In this document: positions 6,867 to 13,722 of the stretch, one piece after another | Numbering within the stretch: position 1 is the stretch's first letter | How the letters are laid out: every line of letters starts with the position of its first letter | NCBI GenBank assembly: GCA_028279825.1 | Contig: JANQNA010000008.1 | Location: forward strand, 1-35,172 | Origin: an archaeon | Lineage (GTDB): Archaea > Aenigmatarchaeota > Aenigmatarchaeia > GW2011-AR5 | Length of the DNA: 35,172 bases | Direction: 5' to 3' | The notes under the pieces: generated by a model | Databases searched by the model: none | The model's input: only the letters and a program-made list of their open reading frames with translations | What the model was told of the DNA's origin: nothing | Program-made: the position numbers and the translations under genes

Positions 6867-7795
6867 TCCAAAAATGTTACTGTATCAATTATTCCGTCAC
6901 CCTTTTTGTCTATTCCTCTAACAACTTTTGCTATTATCTTATTGTTCTCTACATTACCTTTTGCTATTTCATGCGGAAATTGCGTAAATGCTATTATTGC
7001 GCTTCTGAGGCCTCTGGAGCGTCTTCCAGCCAGTACTATGAGTTCCTTTTTCTTGTCGAAAGGGTTTTTAAGCTTTATAATTACTGCATCATCTTCGTAG
7101 TCATAAGAGTTGCCTGTGAGCTTTGACTTGATTAACCAGTTCTTTTCCACGTCAAAATAAATTGGAAGCTCTTCACTTATGCGTTCTGTTATTGTGTTTA
7201 TCTTTGGGCTGCCTATCAGAATCAAATTGTCTTTCAGGTCTTTTTCCTTTATTTCCGTATCGGCTTTGTAGTTCTGGGCTTTTGCTCCGTTTGTGAATTT
7301 TCCAAGGAATAAACAAAGATCTATGACGTGAATACCGTCCCTTGCCGTTGCCCCATGCTTTCCATGGGGTAAAGGGGCACCCATTATTATTTTTCCGTTG
7401 AATTCACCGTCTGTTATAAACGGAGTTAAGAATTTCTTTACAGAGGGATCTGTTATTTTGGTATTCTTTATCTCATGTCCCTCGTCGTATAATTTTGTAG
7501 AAATAACAGGTGATATCAGCTCAAACAACTTTGCAGTCATTCCATATCTCTGCTCTGTACCGTTCAGTTTTATTATACCAGCTTCTTTCATTTTCCTTAA
7601 ATGATAGTAGATTTTTTGTTCGTTTTGTTTCAGGTTCTTGGCAATATCCATTGCGCATAGCGGACGCTTTGCAAGTTCATTAATTATCTGAACCGCTAAC
7701 TCATTTGAGAATATGCCCAGGTGTTTTGTGTCTACTAATAGTGTGTTATATACACGTTGGGCTTCTTCTGTGTTCTCTATGAACATGGTCTTCAT
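6863..7795 (-). CDS. winged-helix (ArsR-like) regulator with S-layer-like C-terminal domain
   Basis: The 310-residue protein has an ArsR-type winged helix-turn-helix (about 30-90; LAVQIINELAKRPLCAMDIAKNL, then KIYYHLRKMKEAGIIK). The remaining 200 residues contain NLILIGSPKINTITERI and KELIVLAGRRSRGLRSAI. These resemble the nucleotide-binding-like repeats of archaeal S-layer proteins (pattern ILVGGPxxN ... AGxxxxxTRxA). No signal peptide is present, so this is a cytoplasmic regulator that appears to use an S-layer-type fold as its sensor half. It is coupled to the downstream PRTase by a GTGA overlap. A 10-nt palindrome upstream could be its own operator. Confidence 0.78.
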   Translation of the reverse strand: MKTMFIENTEEAQRVYNTLLVDTKHLGIFSNELAVQIINELAKRPLCAMDIAKNLKQNEQKIYYHLRKMKEAGIIKLNGTEQRYGMTAKLFELISPVISTKLYDEGHEIKNTKITDPSVKKFLTPFITDGEFNGKIIMGAPLPHGKHGATARDGIHVIDLCLFLGKFTNGAKAQNYKADTEIKEKDLKDNLILIGSPKINTITERISEELPIYFDVEKNWLIKSKLTGNSYDYEDDAVIIKLKNPFDKKKELIVLAGRRSRGLRSAIIAFTQFPHEIAKGNVENNKIIAKVVRGIDKKGDGIIDTVTFLE

Positions 7796-7995
7796 ATTTA
7801 TCGCCTAGAAGCAGCTATTATAGAGATAACAAAGTACTTAAGTATTTCGATTTGGTTTTTAATATTGAGAAAATTATCATAACATTATACTTAAATTAAG
7901 AGATTTTCCCGTGATTTTTTGAAGAAATTTTTAATTGAGTTTTCAAAGTCCCTTATATTCTTTGTTTCTGTTAGACTAGGCACGAGTGATTGACT
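7796..7995. other. 200-nt AT-rich divergent intergenic region
   Basis: It lies between the regulator (minus) and the zinc-ribbon gene (plus). It holds the palindrome at 7835-7844, a TATA-like TTATATT at 7953-7959 and several T-rich runs. I see no convincing structured RNA or open frame in it. Confidence 0.5.
7835..7844. promoter_or_regulatory. perfect palindrome TACTTAAGTA, candidate promoter/operator
   Basis: The 10-nt perfect palindrome lies about 45 nt upstream of the regulator ATG (7795, minus). It overlaps the position where a TATA box would give a short leader, so the regulator or another dimeric factor could bind here. Confidence 0.4.
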
Positions 7996-8151
7996 ATGAA
8001 TGAAGATGTCAGACCACCAAAGTGCTGTGGTCGTGAAATGAGCGTGAAGCTGGACATGGGAAAGTTCTGGGAGGTCCACTGCGGTGTTTGCGATGATGTT
8101 GTATTTGTCAAAAAATCAGAAATACCTAAACCGGAGATGATTGACGATTAA
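7996..8151 (+). CDS. 51-aa zinc-ribbon protein
   Basis: I translated this short gene by hand. The product starts MNEDVRPPKCCGREM and continues EVHCGVCDDVVFVKKSEIP. It has two cysteine pairs, C10-C11 and C29-x2-C32, forming a probable four-cysteine zinc ribbon. A TATA-like element (7953-7959) precedes the ATG by about 40 nt. It is followed after 34 nt by the second TFS gene, another zinc-ribbon protein, but the TATA box in that gap suggests separate transcription. I do not recognise the function. The regular metal-binding spacing and an intact frame with a good start argue that it is a real gene. Confidence 0.72.
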   Translation: MNEDVRPPKCCGREMSVKLDMGKFWEVHCGVCDDVVFVKKSEIPKPEMIDD

Positions 8152-8158
8152 AAATAAC

Positions 8159-8167
8159 ATATAAAAA
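8159..8167 (+). promoter_or_regulatory. TATA box ATATAAAAA for the second tfs gene
   Basis: Centred 23-24 nt before the ATG at 8186 and about 56 nt before the ATG at 8219, so it favours the upstream start if the transcript is leaderless. Confidence 0.5.
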
Positions 8168-8185
8168 GCTTGTACTCCATCAGTA

Positions 8186-8656
8186 ATGGACTGCAATACG
8201 TTCTCGTGGCGTGGTAAAATGGTGAAAAAGAAAGTAAAAAAGAAAATTTCTAGGATCAATAAAGCAACAAGGGTTAAGAAGATGAAGAGAGTTGTAAAAA
8301 AAGAGAAACCTAAGGCCCACAAACCCTCAACAATAGAGTTTTGTGTTAAATGCGGATCAATAATGGTTCCTGTAAAGAAGGGCAAATCCTCTTTTTGGAA
8401 GTGCCGTGGCTGCGGAAAAGAGAACAGAAAGAGTATTGTTAAGAAACTGAGAATAGTTGAGGAACAGGCAAGGACAAAGGGCGTAGCTGTTTTAGAAAAA
8501 GACCCAACGCTTCTTCCGACGACAGTGCGCGAATGTGACAAATGCGGTCATGGCCGTGCTTACTGGTGGATGCAGCAAACGCGAAGCGCAGATGAACCAC
8601 CAACCCAGTTCTTCCGCTGTGAAAAGTGCAAGTATACGTGGCGTGAATACAAATAA
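8186..8656 (+). CDS. tfs: second transcription factor S, with basic N-terminal extension
   Basis: The 156-residue protein has the two TFS zinc ribbons (C53, C56, C73, C76 and C117, C120, C145, C148). Its catalytic hairpin QTRSADEPPT (D136-E137) is identical to that of the TFS at 660-956. It differs by a Lys-rich N-terminal extension of about 50 residues (KKKVKKKISRINKATRVKK) and a longer linker. The start is 8186 by TATA spacing or 8219 (MVKKKVKKK). Because the acidic pair is intact, it should retain cleavage-stimulating activity. The basic tail may add nucleic-acid contacts. Confidence 0.88.
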   Translation: MDCNTFSWRGKMVKKKVKKKISRINKATRVKKMKRVVKKEKPKAHKPSTIEFCVKCGSIMVPVKKGKSSFWKCRGCGKENRKSIVKKLRIVEEQARTKGVAVLEKDPTLLPTTVRECDKCGHGRAYWWMQQTRSADEPPTQFFRCEKCKYTWREYK

Positions 8657-8664
8657 TACGGATC

Positions 8665-8684
8665 CTTTTTCTTGAAAGAAAAAG
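8665..8684 (+). terminator. inverted repeat with T-rich arm after the second tfs gene
   Basis: CTTTTTCTT, GA and AAGAAAAAG form a 9-bp perfect inverted repeat 9 nt after the tfs stop. The 2-nt loop is too tight for the full stem, so a few base pairs would open. The T-rich arm itself may act as an archaeal terminator. Confidence 0.35.
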
Positions 8685-8695
8685 TCTACGTATCA

Positions 8696-8748
8696 CCAAA
8701 AAGAATTATTATCCAAAAGAAACTATTAGCAGAAAGAACTATTGCTAA
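8696..8748. repeat. three imperfect tandem copies of an AAAGAA-CTATT unit
   Basis: Copies of about 17-18 nt can be read at 8696-8712, 8713-8730 and 8731-8748, each with AAAGAA followed by TATT or CTATT. They lie between the convergent tfs and DEAD-box genes and reach the helicase stop codon. Confidence 0.4.
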
Positions 8749-9920
8749 TATCGTCTTTTGTATGGCCTGCGGCCCTGTGGAGCTCTTCCATGCCGACTTT
8801 CTCTTAAACCAATGAACTTCAGCTTGAATCTTGTTGCATCGGATCTTGTGATGTCGAATCTTCCTACAATTTTCCGGAAAGCTTCATGGTCTTGCTTGCT
8901 CAAAAGAGAAATTGCTTTTCCCTCTTTGCCTATTCTGGCTGTACGTCCAATACGATGCTGATATTCATCAACAGTCTTGGGCACGTCAAAGTTGAAAACA
9001 TGAGATACGTCTTTTATGTCTAACCCACGGGCAGCTACGTCTGTGGCTACCAGGACATGCGGGCGGCCTTTGTGGAAGCCTTCCAGGACCTTTGATCTTT
9101 TTGCCTGTTCATGGCCTCCGTGTATGGCTTTTGCTTCAACGTTGTTGGCCTGCAGATGTTTTGCCACAATGTCTGTAGTTGTTCTTGTTGCACAGAATAT
9201 GATTGCCAGACTTGGTTTTTCCCGTTCTATCAACTGCGTGAGCAGAGAGATTTTGTATTCTCCCTTTACATCATAATAGAACTGGCGTAACAAGTGCTTA
9301 GCCACTTGTGCCTGCGTCTTTACTTTGACAGGCTCTTTCATGTTTTTTCGTGCTATATACATGATTTCATCGGGCATTGTTGCTGAAAACAGCATGCTCT
9401 GGCGTTCACGCGGCAATGCTCTTAGGATCTTCTTGATATCATCAATGAAACCCATATCCAGCATCCGGTCAGCCTCGTCCAGAACCAGCGTTTTTACGTT
9501 CTTCAGGCTTATTGTGCCACGCTGCATATGGTCTAAAATTCTTCCCGGGGTTCCTACAACAATCTCTGCCCTGCGAAGTGCATGAATCTGAGGGTTGATG
9601 GAAACTCCACCGAAGACCTCGCAAATGTAAACTTTCTTGTATTTGGATAATTTCTTGAATTCTTCAGAAATCTGATTAGCTAATTCTCGTGTAGGTGCCA
9701 AAATAAGAGCTTGTACACCTTTTTCGTGCTCTATCTTCTCTATTATTGGCACAGCGAAAGCTAATGTTTTGCCGGATCCAGTCATTGACTGGGCTATGAC
9801 ATCATTTCCAGAAAGAGCAGGAGGTAGTGCCTTTTCCTGTATTTCTGTTGGTTTGTCAAAATTCATGTCCCGGATAGCTTTCAGTACATCATTGCTTATC
9901 TTCATTTCATTGAATTTCAT
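8745..9920 (-). CDS. DEAD-box RNA helicase
   Basis: An ATP-dependent RNA helicase of 391 residues with all core motifs in order: Q motif (PTEIQEKALP), motif I (MTGSGKT), Ia (PTRELA), Ib (TPGR), II (DEAD), III (SAT), and VI (HRIGRTAR). The tail is short and basic (RGRRPYKRRY). The longest frame begins at 9932, but the TATA box at 9944-9950 lies only about 15 nt from that codon. The ATG at 9920 (MKFNEMKIS) sits 27 nt away, as a leaderless start should, so I use 9920. Likely roles are RNA remodelling, ribosome assembly or RNA decay. Confidence 0.95.
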   Translation of the reverse strand: MKFNEMKISNDVLKAIRDMNFDKPTEIQEKALPPALSGNDVIAQSMTGSGKTLAFAVPIIEKIEHEKGVQALILAPTRELANQISEEFKKLSKYKKVYICEVFGGVSINPQIHALRRAEIVVGTPGRILDHMQRGTISLKNVKTLVLDEADRMLDMGFIDDIKKILRALPRERQSMLFSATMPDEIMYIARKNMKEPVKVKTQAQVAKHLLRQFYYDVKGEYKISLLTQLIEREKPSLAIIFCATRTTTDIVAKHLQANNVEAKAIHGGHEQAKRSKVLEGFHKGRPHVLVATDVAARGLDIKDVSHVFNFDVPKTVDEYQHRIGRTARIGKEGKAISLLSKQDHEAFRKIVGRFDITRSDATRFKLKFIGLRESRHGRAPQGRRPYKRRY

Positions 9921-9942
9921 CTGCAAATACATGGATCGATGT

Positions 9943-9950
9943 GTTTAAAT
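9943..9950. promoter_or_regulatory. shared TATA box GTTTAAAT for the helicase and the SelB-like gene
   Basis: The palindromic core TTTAAA is centred near 9947, 27 nt from the helicase ATG (9920, minus) and 26 nt from the ATG at 9973 (plus). Both genes would be leaderless from one element. Confidence 0.65.
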
Positions 9951-9972
9951 GCGCATTGATCTATAGAAAAAA

Positions 9973-10854
9973 ATGCTTCATATGACTATTGGTGTTTTTG
10001 GAAATCACAGCTTCGCTAAAAAACTAGGTAAAGAAGGAACCACGAATGACATTGCTATATGCAATCATGGAAGTTCTGAGGGAGTCTTTACGTTTGTTTC
10101 GCCTAATTCTGAAAAAATACAATCGCTTTTACAAGTGATAAACATGATAGACGTACCAATTATAGTCATAAGCGAGCTAAATGCCCAGCTTGGTGAGGAG
10201 ATAATAGCTATAGCTGAATATGGCTTTGAACATGGATTTATAGTTCTGGACGGTGTCGTGAAAGAGCAGATTGATCCACTAATCAAAGGGACATGTATAG
10301 AGAATTTTAAGGTAACAGAAAATGTGATGGAGGACATAAAACAACTAAAGTTTGAATACAGTGACGAGCTGCTAATACCTATAGACAACTATTTTGACGT
10401 CAAGAGTGTTGGCACGGTTATATTGGGCATAATGAAGGGCGGCAAGATCAAGAAGTATGACAAAGTCAATCTGGATCCGTTGGGCAAAGAGGTTATGATT
10501 AAGGGTATTCAGTCCCAGGACAAAGATTTTGAGGAAGCAGAAGCAGGAATGAGAGTTGGACTAAACCTTAAAGGTATAACAGTAGAGGATCTAAAGCGTG
10601 GCTACATAATTGGCAAGCTTGAGAAAACTAAAACTGTGAAACTCAACTTTGAGAAAAGCAAATACACCAAAGAAGTAATCAAAGAAAACGATCCTGTTTT
10701 TGTATCATCTGGTCTACAGGTGGTGGCTGGTAAAGTTAAATCAGTTCAACCTCTAGAGGTTGAACTTGAAAACGAGTTAATGCTGAACAAGAAGATACTG
10801 GTTGCCTCTACAAAGCAGAACATGCCGAGAATACTTGGAAAAGCTACTTTATAA
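9973..10854 (+). CDS. EF-Tu/SelB-like protein with degenerate GTP-binding domain
   Basis: The 293-residue protein is built like the translation GTPase SelB/EF-Tu, but the G domain is short and lacks the P-loop. The first strand reads GVFGNHSFAKKLGKEG where GxxxxGK(S/T) is expected, and no NKxD motif is visible. An EF-Tu domain-II-like barrel follows (about 132-218; SVGTVILGIMKGGKIKKYDKV, GMRVGLNLKG), then a domain-III-like C-terminal barrel (about 220-290). It is probably a non-GTPase paralogue acting in translation or tRNA/ribosome binding. The ATG at 9973 is at leaderless distance from the shared TATA box; an ATG at 9982 is also possible. Confidence 0.8.
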   Translation: MLHMTIGVFGNHSFAKKLGKEGTTNDIAICNHGSSEGVFTFVSPNSEKIQSLLQVINMIDVPIIVISELNAQLGEEIIAIAEYGFEHGFIVLDGVVKEQIDPLIKGTCIENFKVTENVMEDIKQLKFEYSDELLIPIDNYFDVKSVGTVILGIMKGGKIKKYDKVNLDPLGKEVMIKGIQSQDKDFEEAEAGMRVGLNLKGITVEDLKRGYIIGKLEKTKTVKLNFEKSKYTKEVIKENDPVFVSSGLQVVAGKVKSVQPLEVELENELMLNKKILVASTKQNMPRILGKATL

Positions 10855-10855
10855 T
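10848..10855 (+). promoter_or_regulatory. TATA box TTTATAAT for the pentapeptide-repeat gene
   Basis: It overlaps the stop region of the upstream gene and is centred about 27 nt before the ATG at 10879, consistent with a leaderless transcript. Confidence 0.5.
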
Positions 10856-10878
10856 AGGTTTGTACATATACTAGTTAT

Positions 10879-11571
10879 ATGGGGTTTAGAGCAGTTCTTA
10901 GCAATGAATTTATTGATGATTATAAAGATGGCATGCGGATTTTTTCTGGTATTAATCTTCAGTACATGGATATATCGGGTATAGATCTTGATGATTTAGT
11001 CATTAAAGATTCTAAAATTTTCTTTGTCAATTTTCGAGGATGTAGTCTTTTGAATGCAAAATTCATAAACTGTGAGATATTCTGGGGTGGTTTCTATAAC
11101 AATAACATGAAAAATGTGATTTTTGACAGGTGCAAGATAGACATGACTTGGTTTGAGAATGTGATATTTGAGAATTCAAAAATGATTCAATCTACGGCGT
11201 CGTGGTCGGCTATGCTTAATTCTAATAGTAGAGAATTAGATACGAGTTCATCTACACTTTTCAAATTCTTTACTGATCCTTCTCAGGCTTCACCGAATGA
11301 TATAGAAGAATTTATGCACAAGATGGGTCCGGTTGTTGCTTCGCTTGATATGTCTATTCGAGCTAAGTTCATGGAGGGTCTGAAAAGCGATCTTGCGAGA
11401 TATGGTGTAGAGGCAAAACCTGTAGAAACACAGGATTCTGGATATGCCAAGGATACTGGTTACAAACAAACCCCGGTGAGTTATGGATCTTTTGTGTCAG
11501 ATTTTAGCAATGCCGTGATAAATGCGTATGGCATGCAGCAACAAAAGAAGAAAACACCTTATGAGCGGTGA
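10879..11571 (+). CDS. pentapeptide-repeat protein with unknown C-terminal region
   Basis: The 230-residue protein has an N-terminal pentapeptide-repeat region (about 25-110). The pattern of a small or hydrophobic residue every five positions is visible (NLQYMDISGIDLDDLVIKDS, FVNFRGCSLLNAKFINCEIF, VIFDRCKIDM). This should form a right-handed quadrilateral beta-helix. Residues from about 110 on are Ser/Thr-rich, then helical (DIEEFMHKMGPVV, AKFMEGLKSDLARYG), with a polar Gln/Tyr-rich tail. I do not recognise the C-terminal half. No signal peptide or membrane segment is evident. Its 3' end overlaps pgk by 13 nt on the other strand. Confidence 0.75.
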   Translation: MGFRAVLSNEFIDDYKDGMRIFSGINLQYMDISGIDLDDLVIKDSKIFFVNFRGCSLLNAKFINCEIFWGGFYNNNMKNVIFDRCKIDMTWFENVIFENSKMIQSTASWSAMLNSNSRELDTSSSTLFKFFTDPSQASPNDIEEFMHKMGPVVASLDMSIRAKFMEGLKSDLARYGVEAKPVETQDSGYAKDTGYKQTPVSYGSFVSDFSNAVINAYGMQQQKKKTPYER

Positions 11572-12671
11572 CGAATTGCTTCTATTGCAGGCAAAGGCTT
11601 TCCTGAAAGGAAAGTGATCATAGCTCCGCCGCCAAGTGTAACGTGAGAGAATTTCTTTGGTGGTATCTTTAGCGTTTCCAAAGCCTTATCGGTGTCACCA
11701 CCGCCTGCTATTGTGTAGGCACGTGACTTTGTCACGACTGTGAATAATGCTTTGGTTCCTTTTCTATAACGGGCATCTTCATACATGCCAGCCGGACCTT
11801 TGACTACTACACTGTTTGACTTTTTGATATACTTCTTGAACAACTTTATTGTCTTTGGTCCTATGTCCAGTATAGTGTTGTTCTTTTCTACCCAATCAAC
11901 AGGCAGTATTATTTTTCTTTTGTGACGCTTCAGAAGTTGCTTTGCAACTTTTACGTATTTTGTTAACTTGTTCTTCCTTATTATTGCTTCGCTGCCATGT
12001 CCAATGGCTACACCTGAGGCCTTCAGGAATATGTTGCCTGTGACTCCACATACTAATGCGTATTCCATTGACCGGGTTCCTAGCAGGTTTTTCATGATGT
12101 TGATCATGTCATCTGATTTGGCACCGCCAAAGATGAAAGTGTTTACACCTTTGGATCGCGTTGCCCGTTTCAAGGCTTTCAGCTCGCGTTCAGTGTAACG
12201 GCCAACGCAGGATTTTAACTTAAAACCAACCATGGATGCATGGGCACGATGGGAATTGGAAAAAGCTTCATTAACATAGTAATCAGCTAAATACTGTAAT
12301 CTATTGATCTTGCCTTTTCTTTTTTGTTCATCCAACAAACGTACGTTGTCTAGAAGAAGTACCTCACCTGGGCGTAGGTTGATTATGGCGTGTTCGGCCT
12401 TTTTTCCCAGGATATCACGAACAAATTGTACTTTGCCCACATGTTTAGAAAGTATTTTGGCGTGCTGGTCGAGATGGATGAATTCTTTTTTACTATGTCC
12501 CTGATGAGCTAATAGGACAATTTTTGCTTTCTTACGCTTTAGCTCCATGATTGTCTGTTTTACAGCTTCAAATCGTTCATTATCTTGTATTCTCCCATTA
12601 ACATGTGAGTTGATGTCTATTCTTACAAGTACTGTTTTGTTGCGAAAGTTGAAAGAATTTAGAGTTTTCAT
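11559..12671 (-). CDS. pgk: phosphoglycerate kinase
   Basis: It converts 1,3-bisphosphoglycerate and ADP to 3-phosphoglycerate and ATP, or the reverse in gluconeogenesis. At 370 residues it is shorter than the roughly 400-415 usual. Family motifs are clear: VLVRIDIN, LLLDNVRLL, NEAFSNSHRAHAS, FGGAKSDD, the nucleotide-binding GGGDTDKAL and TLGGGAMITFLSGK. One substitution stands out: the segment usually reading HxxRP is HQGHS, so H59 replaces a substrate-binding arginine, while the arginines in NVR and HRAH remain. The start overlaps the gap stop as ATGA, so the two glycolytic genes are coupled. Confidence 0.95.
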   Translation of the reverse strand: MKTLNSFNFRNKTVLVRIDINSHVNGRIQDNERFEAVKQTIMELKRKKAKIVLLAHQGHSKKEFIHLDQHAKILSKHVGKVQFVRDILGKKAEHAIINLRPGEVLLLDNVRLLDEQKRKGKINRLQYLADYYVNEAFSNSHRAHASMVGFKLKSCVGRYTERELKALKRATRSKGVNTFIFGGAKSDDMINIMKNLLGTRSMEYALVCGVTGNIFLKASGVAIGHGSEAIIRKNKLTKYVKVAKQLLKRHKRKIILPVDWVEKNNTILDIGPKTIKLFKKYIKKSNSVVVKGPAGMYEDARYRKGTKALFTVVTKSRAYTIAGGGDTDKALETLKIPPKKFSHVTLGGGAMITFLSGKPLPAIEAIRHRS

Positions 12672-13672
12672 ATACCCAAGCTCTTGTTTGTCTTGGTCAT
12701 TGATTTCTTTTGAGGTATGCCCATTAGTGCACGGATAGCGTCTATGTTTTCAGGCACGATTATTGCCTCAGAGTGTACAACATGGGCCCAGAATAATTTA
12801 TCACCGAAGACGTTGACAGTCTCTTCCCACACAGATGCTTCGTACATGTCATCCCTTGGTCTTTTGATATCACGGAACATTTCAAATATCTGTGCTGTTG
12901 ATTCATAACCATCAGCAGCTTTGAAGGTAAGGACTCTGTCTGTTTTTTTCAGAACATTCAATGCTTTCTGTTTTGTGCATTTCTGTGCCAGATCTACTAT
13001 TACAAAATGGGCATGATTCAGAGTTGTAGGTACTTTACAGGCCATTGTTGTGATCTTTATTGGTAAGATTGTTTGTACATCTGGTCCATGATGGGACGGT
13101 ACTGTGGCCACGGGCACGACAGAATTGATCGGACCCTTGCCTGCGTCATCAGGTGGGTCTGTGGCTCTTCTTACCAGAACAGCTGTTGCACACTTGATTT
13201 TCAGTGCTTTGCTGATGCTGTACAATGTTCTTGACAAAGAAGTGGTATTACAGCTTACTACGCGCGTTGATTTTTTGTTTAGCGAAGCATTGTAGTTGGC
13301 CAACGCGTTAAAACTGGTCTGTGCTATACTTTTGTCTGCCCCACCCTGGTAAATCTGCTTTATCTTGTACTTGTCATAGAGTTTCTTGAAAATTTTTTCA
13401 ATACCCCCAGGCGTACAGTCAATTATTACGTCTACTTTCTTTAGCAGTTGTTCCAAACTTCCTTTAGTTTTCCATCCCTTGATCTTTTTTCCGGAGTAGT
13501 ATAGTGGCGTCTTGTTTAGAGGTCCCTTTGGTCCTAACATGTGACGGACATTAATGTTTGCCGAACGGTTGGCTACTCCAACTAGAATCATATCGTCTTG
13601 CAGCGTGACAGCGTGTGCGACTCTTTTCCCTATGGTACCAAAGCCGTTTAGCCCGACTTTTATTTTAGCCAT
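12668..13672 (-). CDS. gap: glyceraldehyde-3-phosphate dehydrogenase, archaeal type II
   Basis: The 334-residue phosphorylating GAPDH of the archaeal class has a Rossmann start VGLNGFGTIGKRVA, the catalytic cysteine C141 in VVSCNTTSLSR, and the conserved VPVATVPSHHGPDVQ with H194/H195. It makes 1,3-bisphosphoglycerate for the downstream pgk or works in reverse in gluconeogenesis. Cofactor preference (NAD or NADP) cannot be read with confidence. The ATG at 13672 lies 26 nt from the TATA element centred at 13698, shared with the divergent aldehyde dehydrogenase gene. Confidence 0.96.
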   Translation of the reverse strand: MAKIKVGLNGFGTIGKRVAHAVTLQDDMILVGVANRSANINVRHMLGPKGPLNKTPLYYSGKKIKGWKTKGSLEQLLKKVDVIIDCTPGGIEKIFKKLYDKYKIKQIYQGGADKSIAQTSFNALANYNASLNKKSTRVVSCNTTSLSRTLYSISKALKIKCATAVLVRRATDPPDDAGKGPINSVVPVATVPSHHGPDVQTILPIKITTMACKVPTTLNHAHFVIVDLAQKCTKQKALNVLKKTDRVLTFKAADGYESTAQIFEMFRDIKRPRDDMYEASVWEETVNVFGDKLFWAHVVHSEAIIVPENIDAIRALMGIPQKKSMTKTNKSLGI

Positions 13673-13694
13673 AGTTATTTATTGGGGCGGAGTC

Positions 13695-13704
13695 ATTAAT
13701 AAAA
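13695..13704. promoter_or_regulatory. shared TATA element ATTAATAAAA for gap-pgk and the aldehyde dehydrogenase
   Basis: Centred near 13698, with palindromic core ATTAAT. It is 26 nt from the gap ATG (13672, minus) and 25 nt from the GTG at 13723 (plus), so one element can serve two leaderless transcripts. Confidence 0.6.
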
Positions 13705-13722
13705 TTTACAGGGGTGCTATTT

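Noticed and set aside
7861-7995. Possible C/D-box small RNA (GTGATTT and GAGTGATTGA segments)
   Set aside because: No proper pair of C and D boxes at suitable spacing could be found; the matches are partial.
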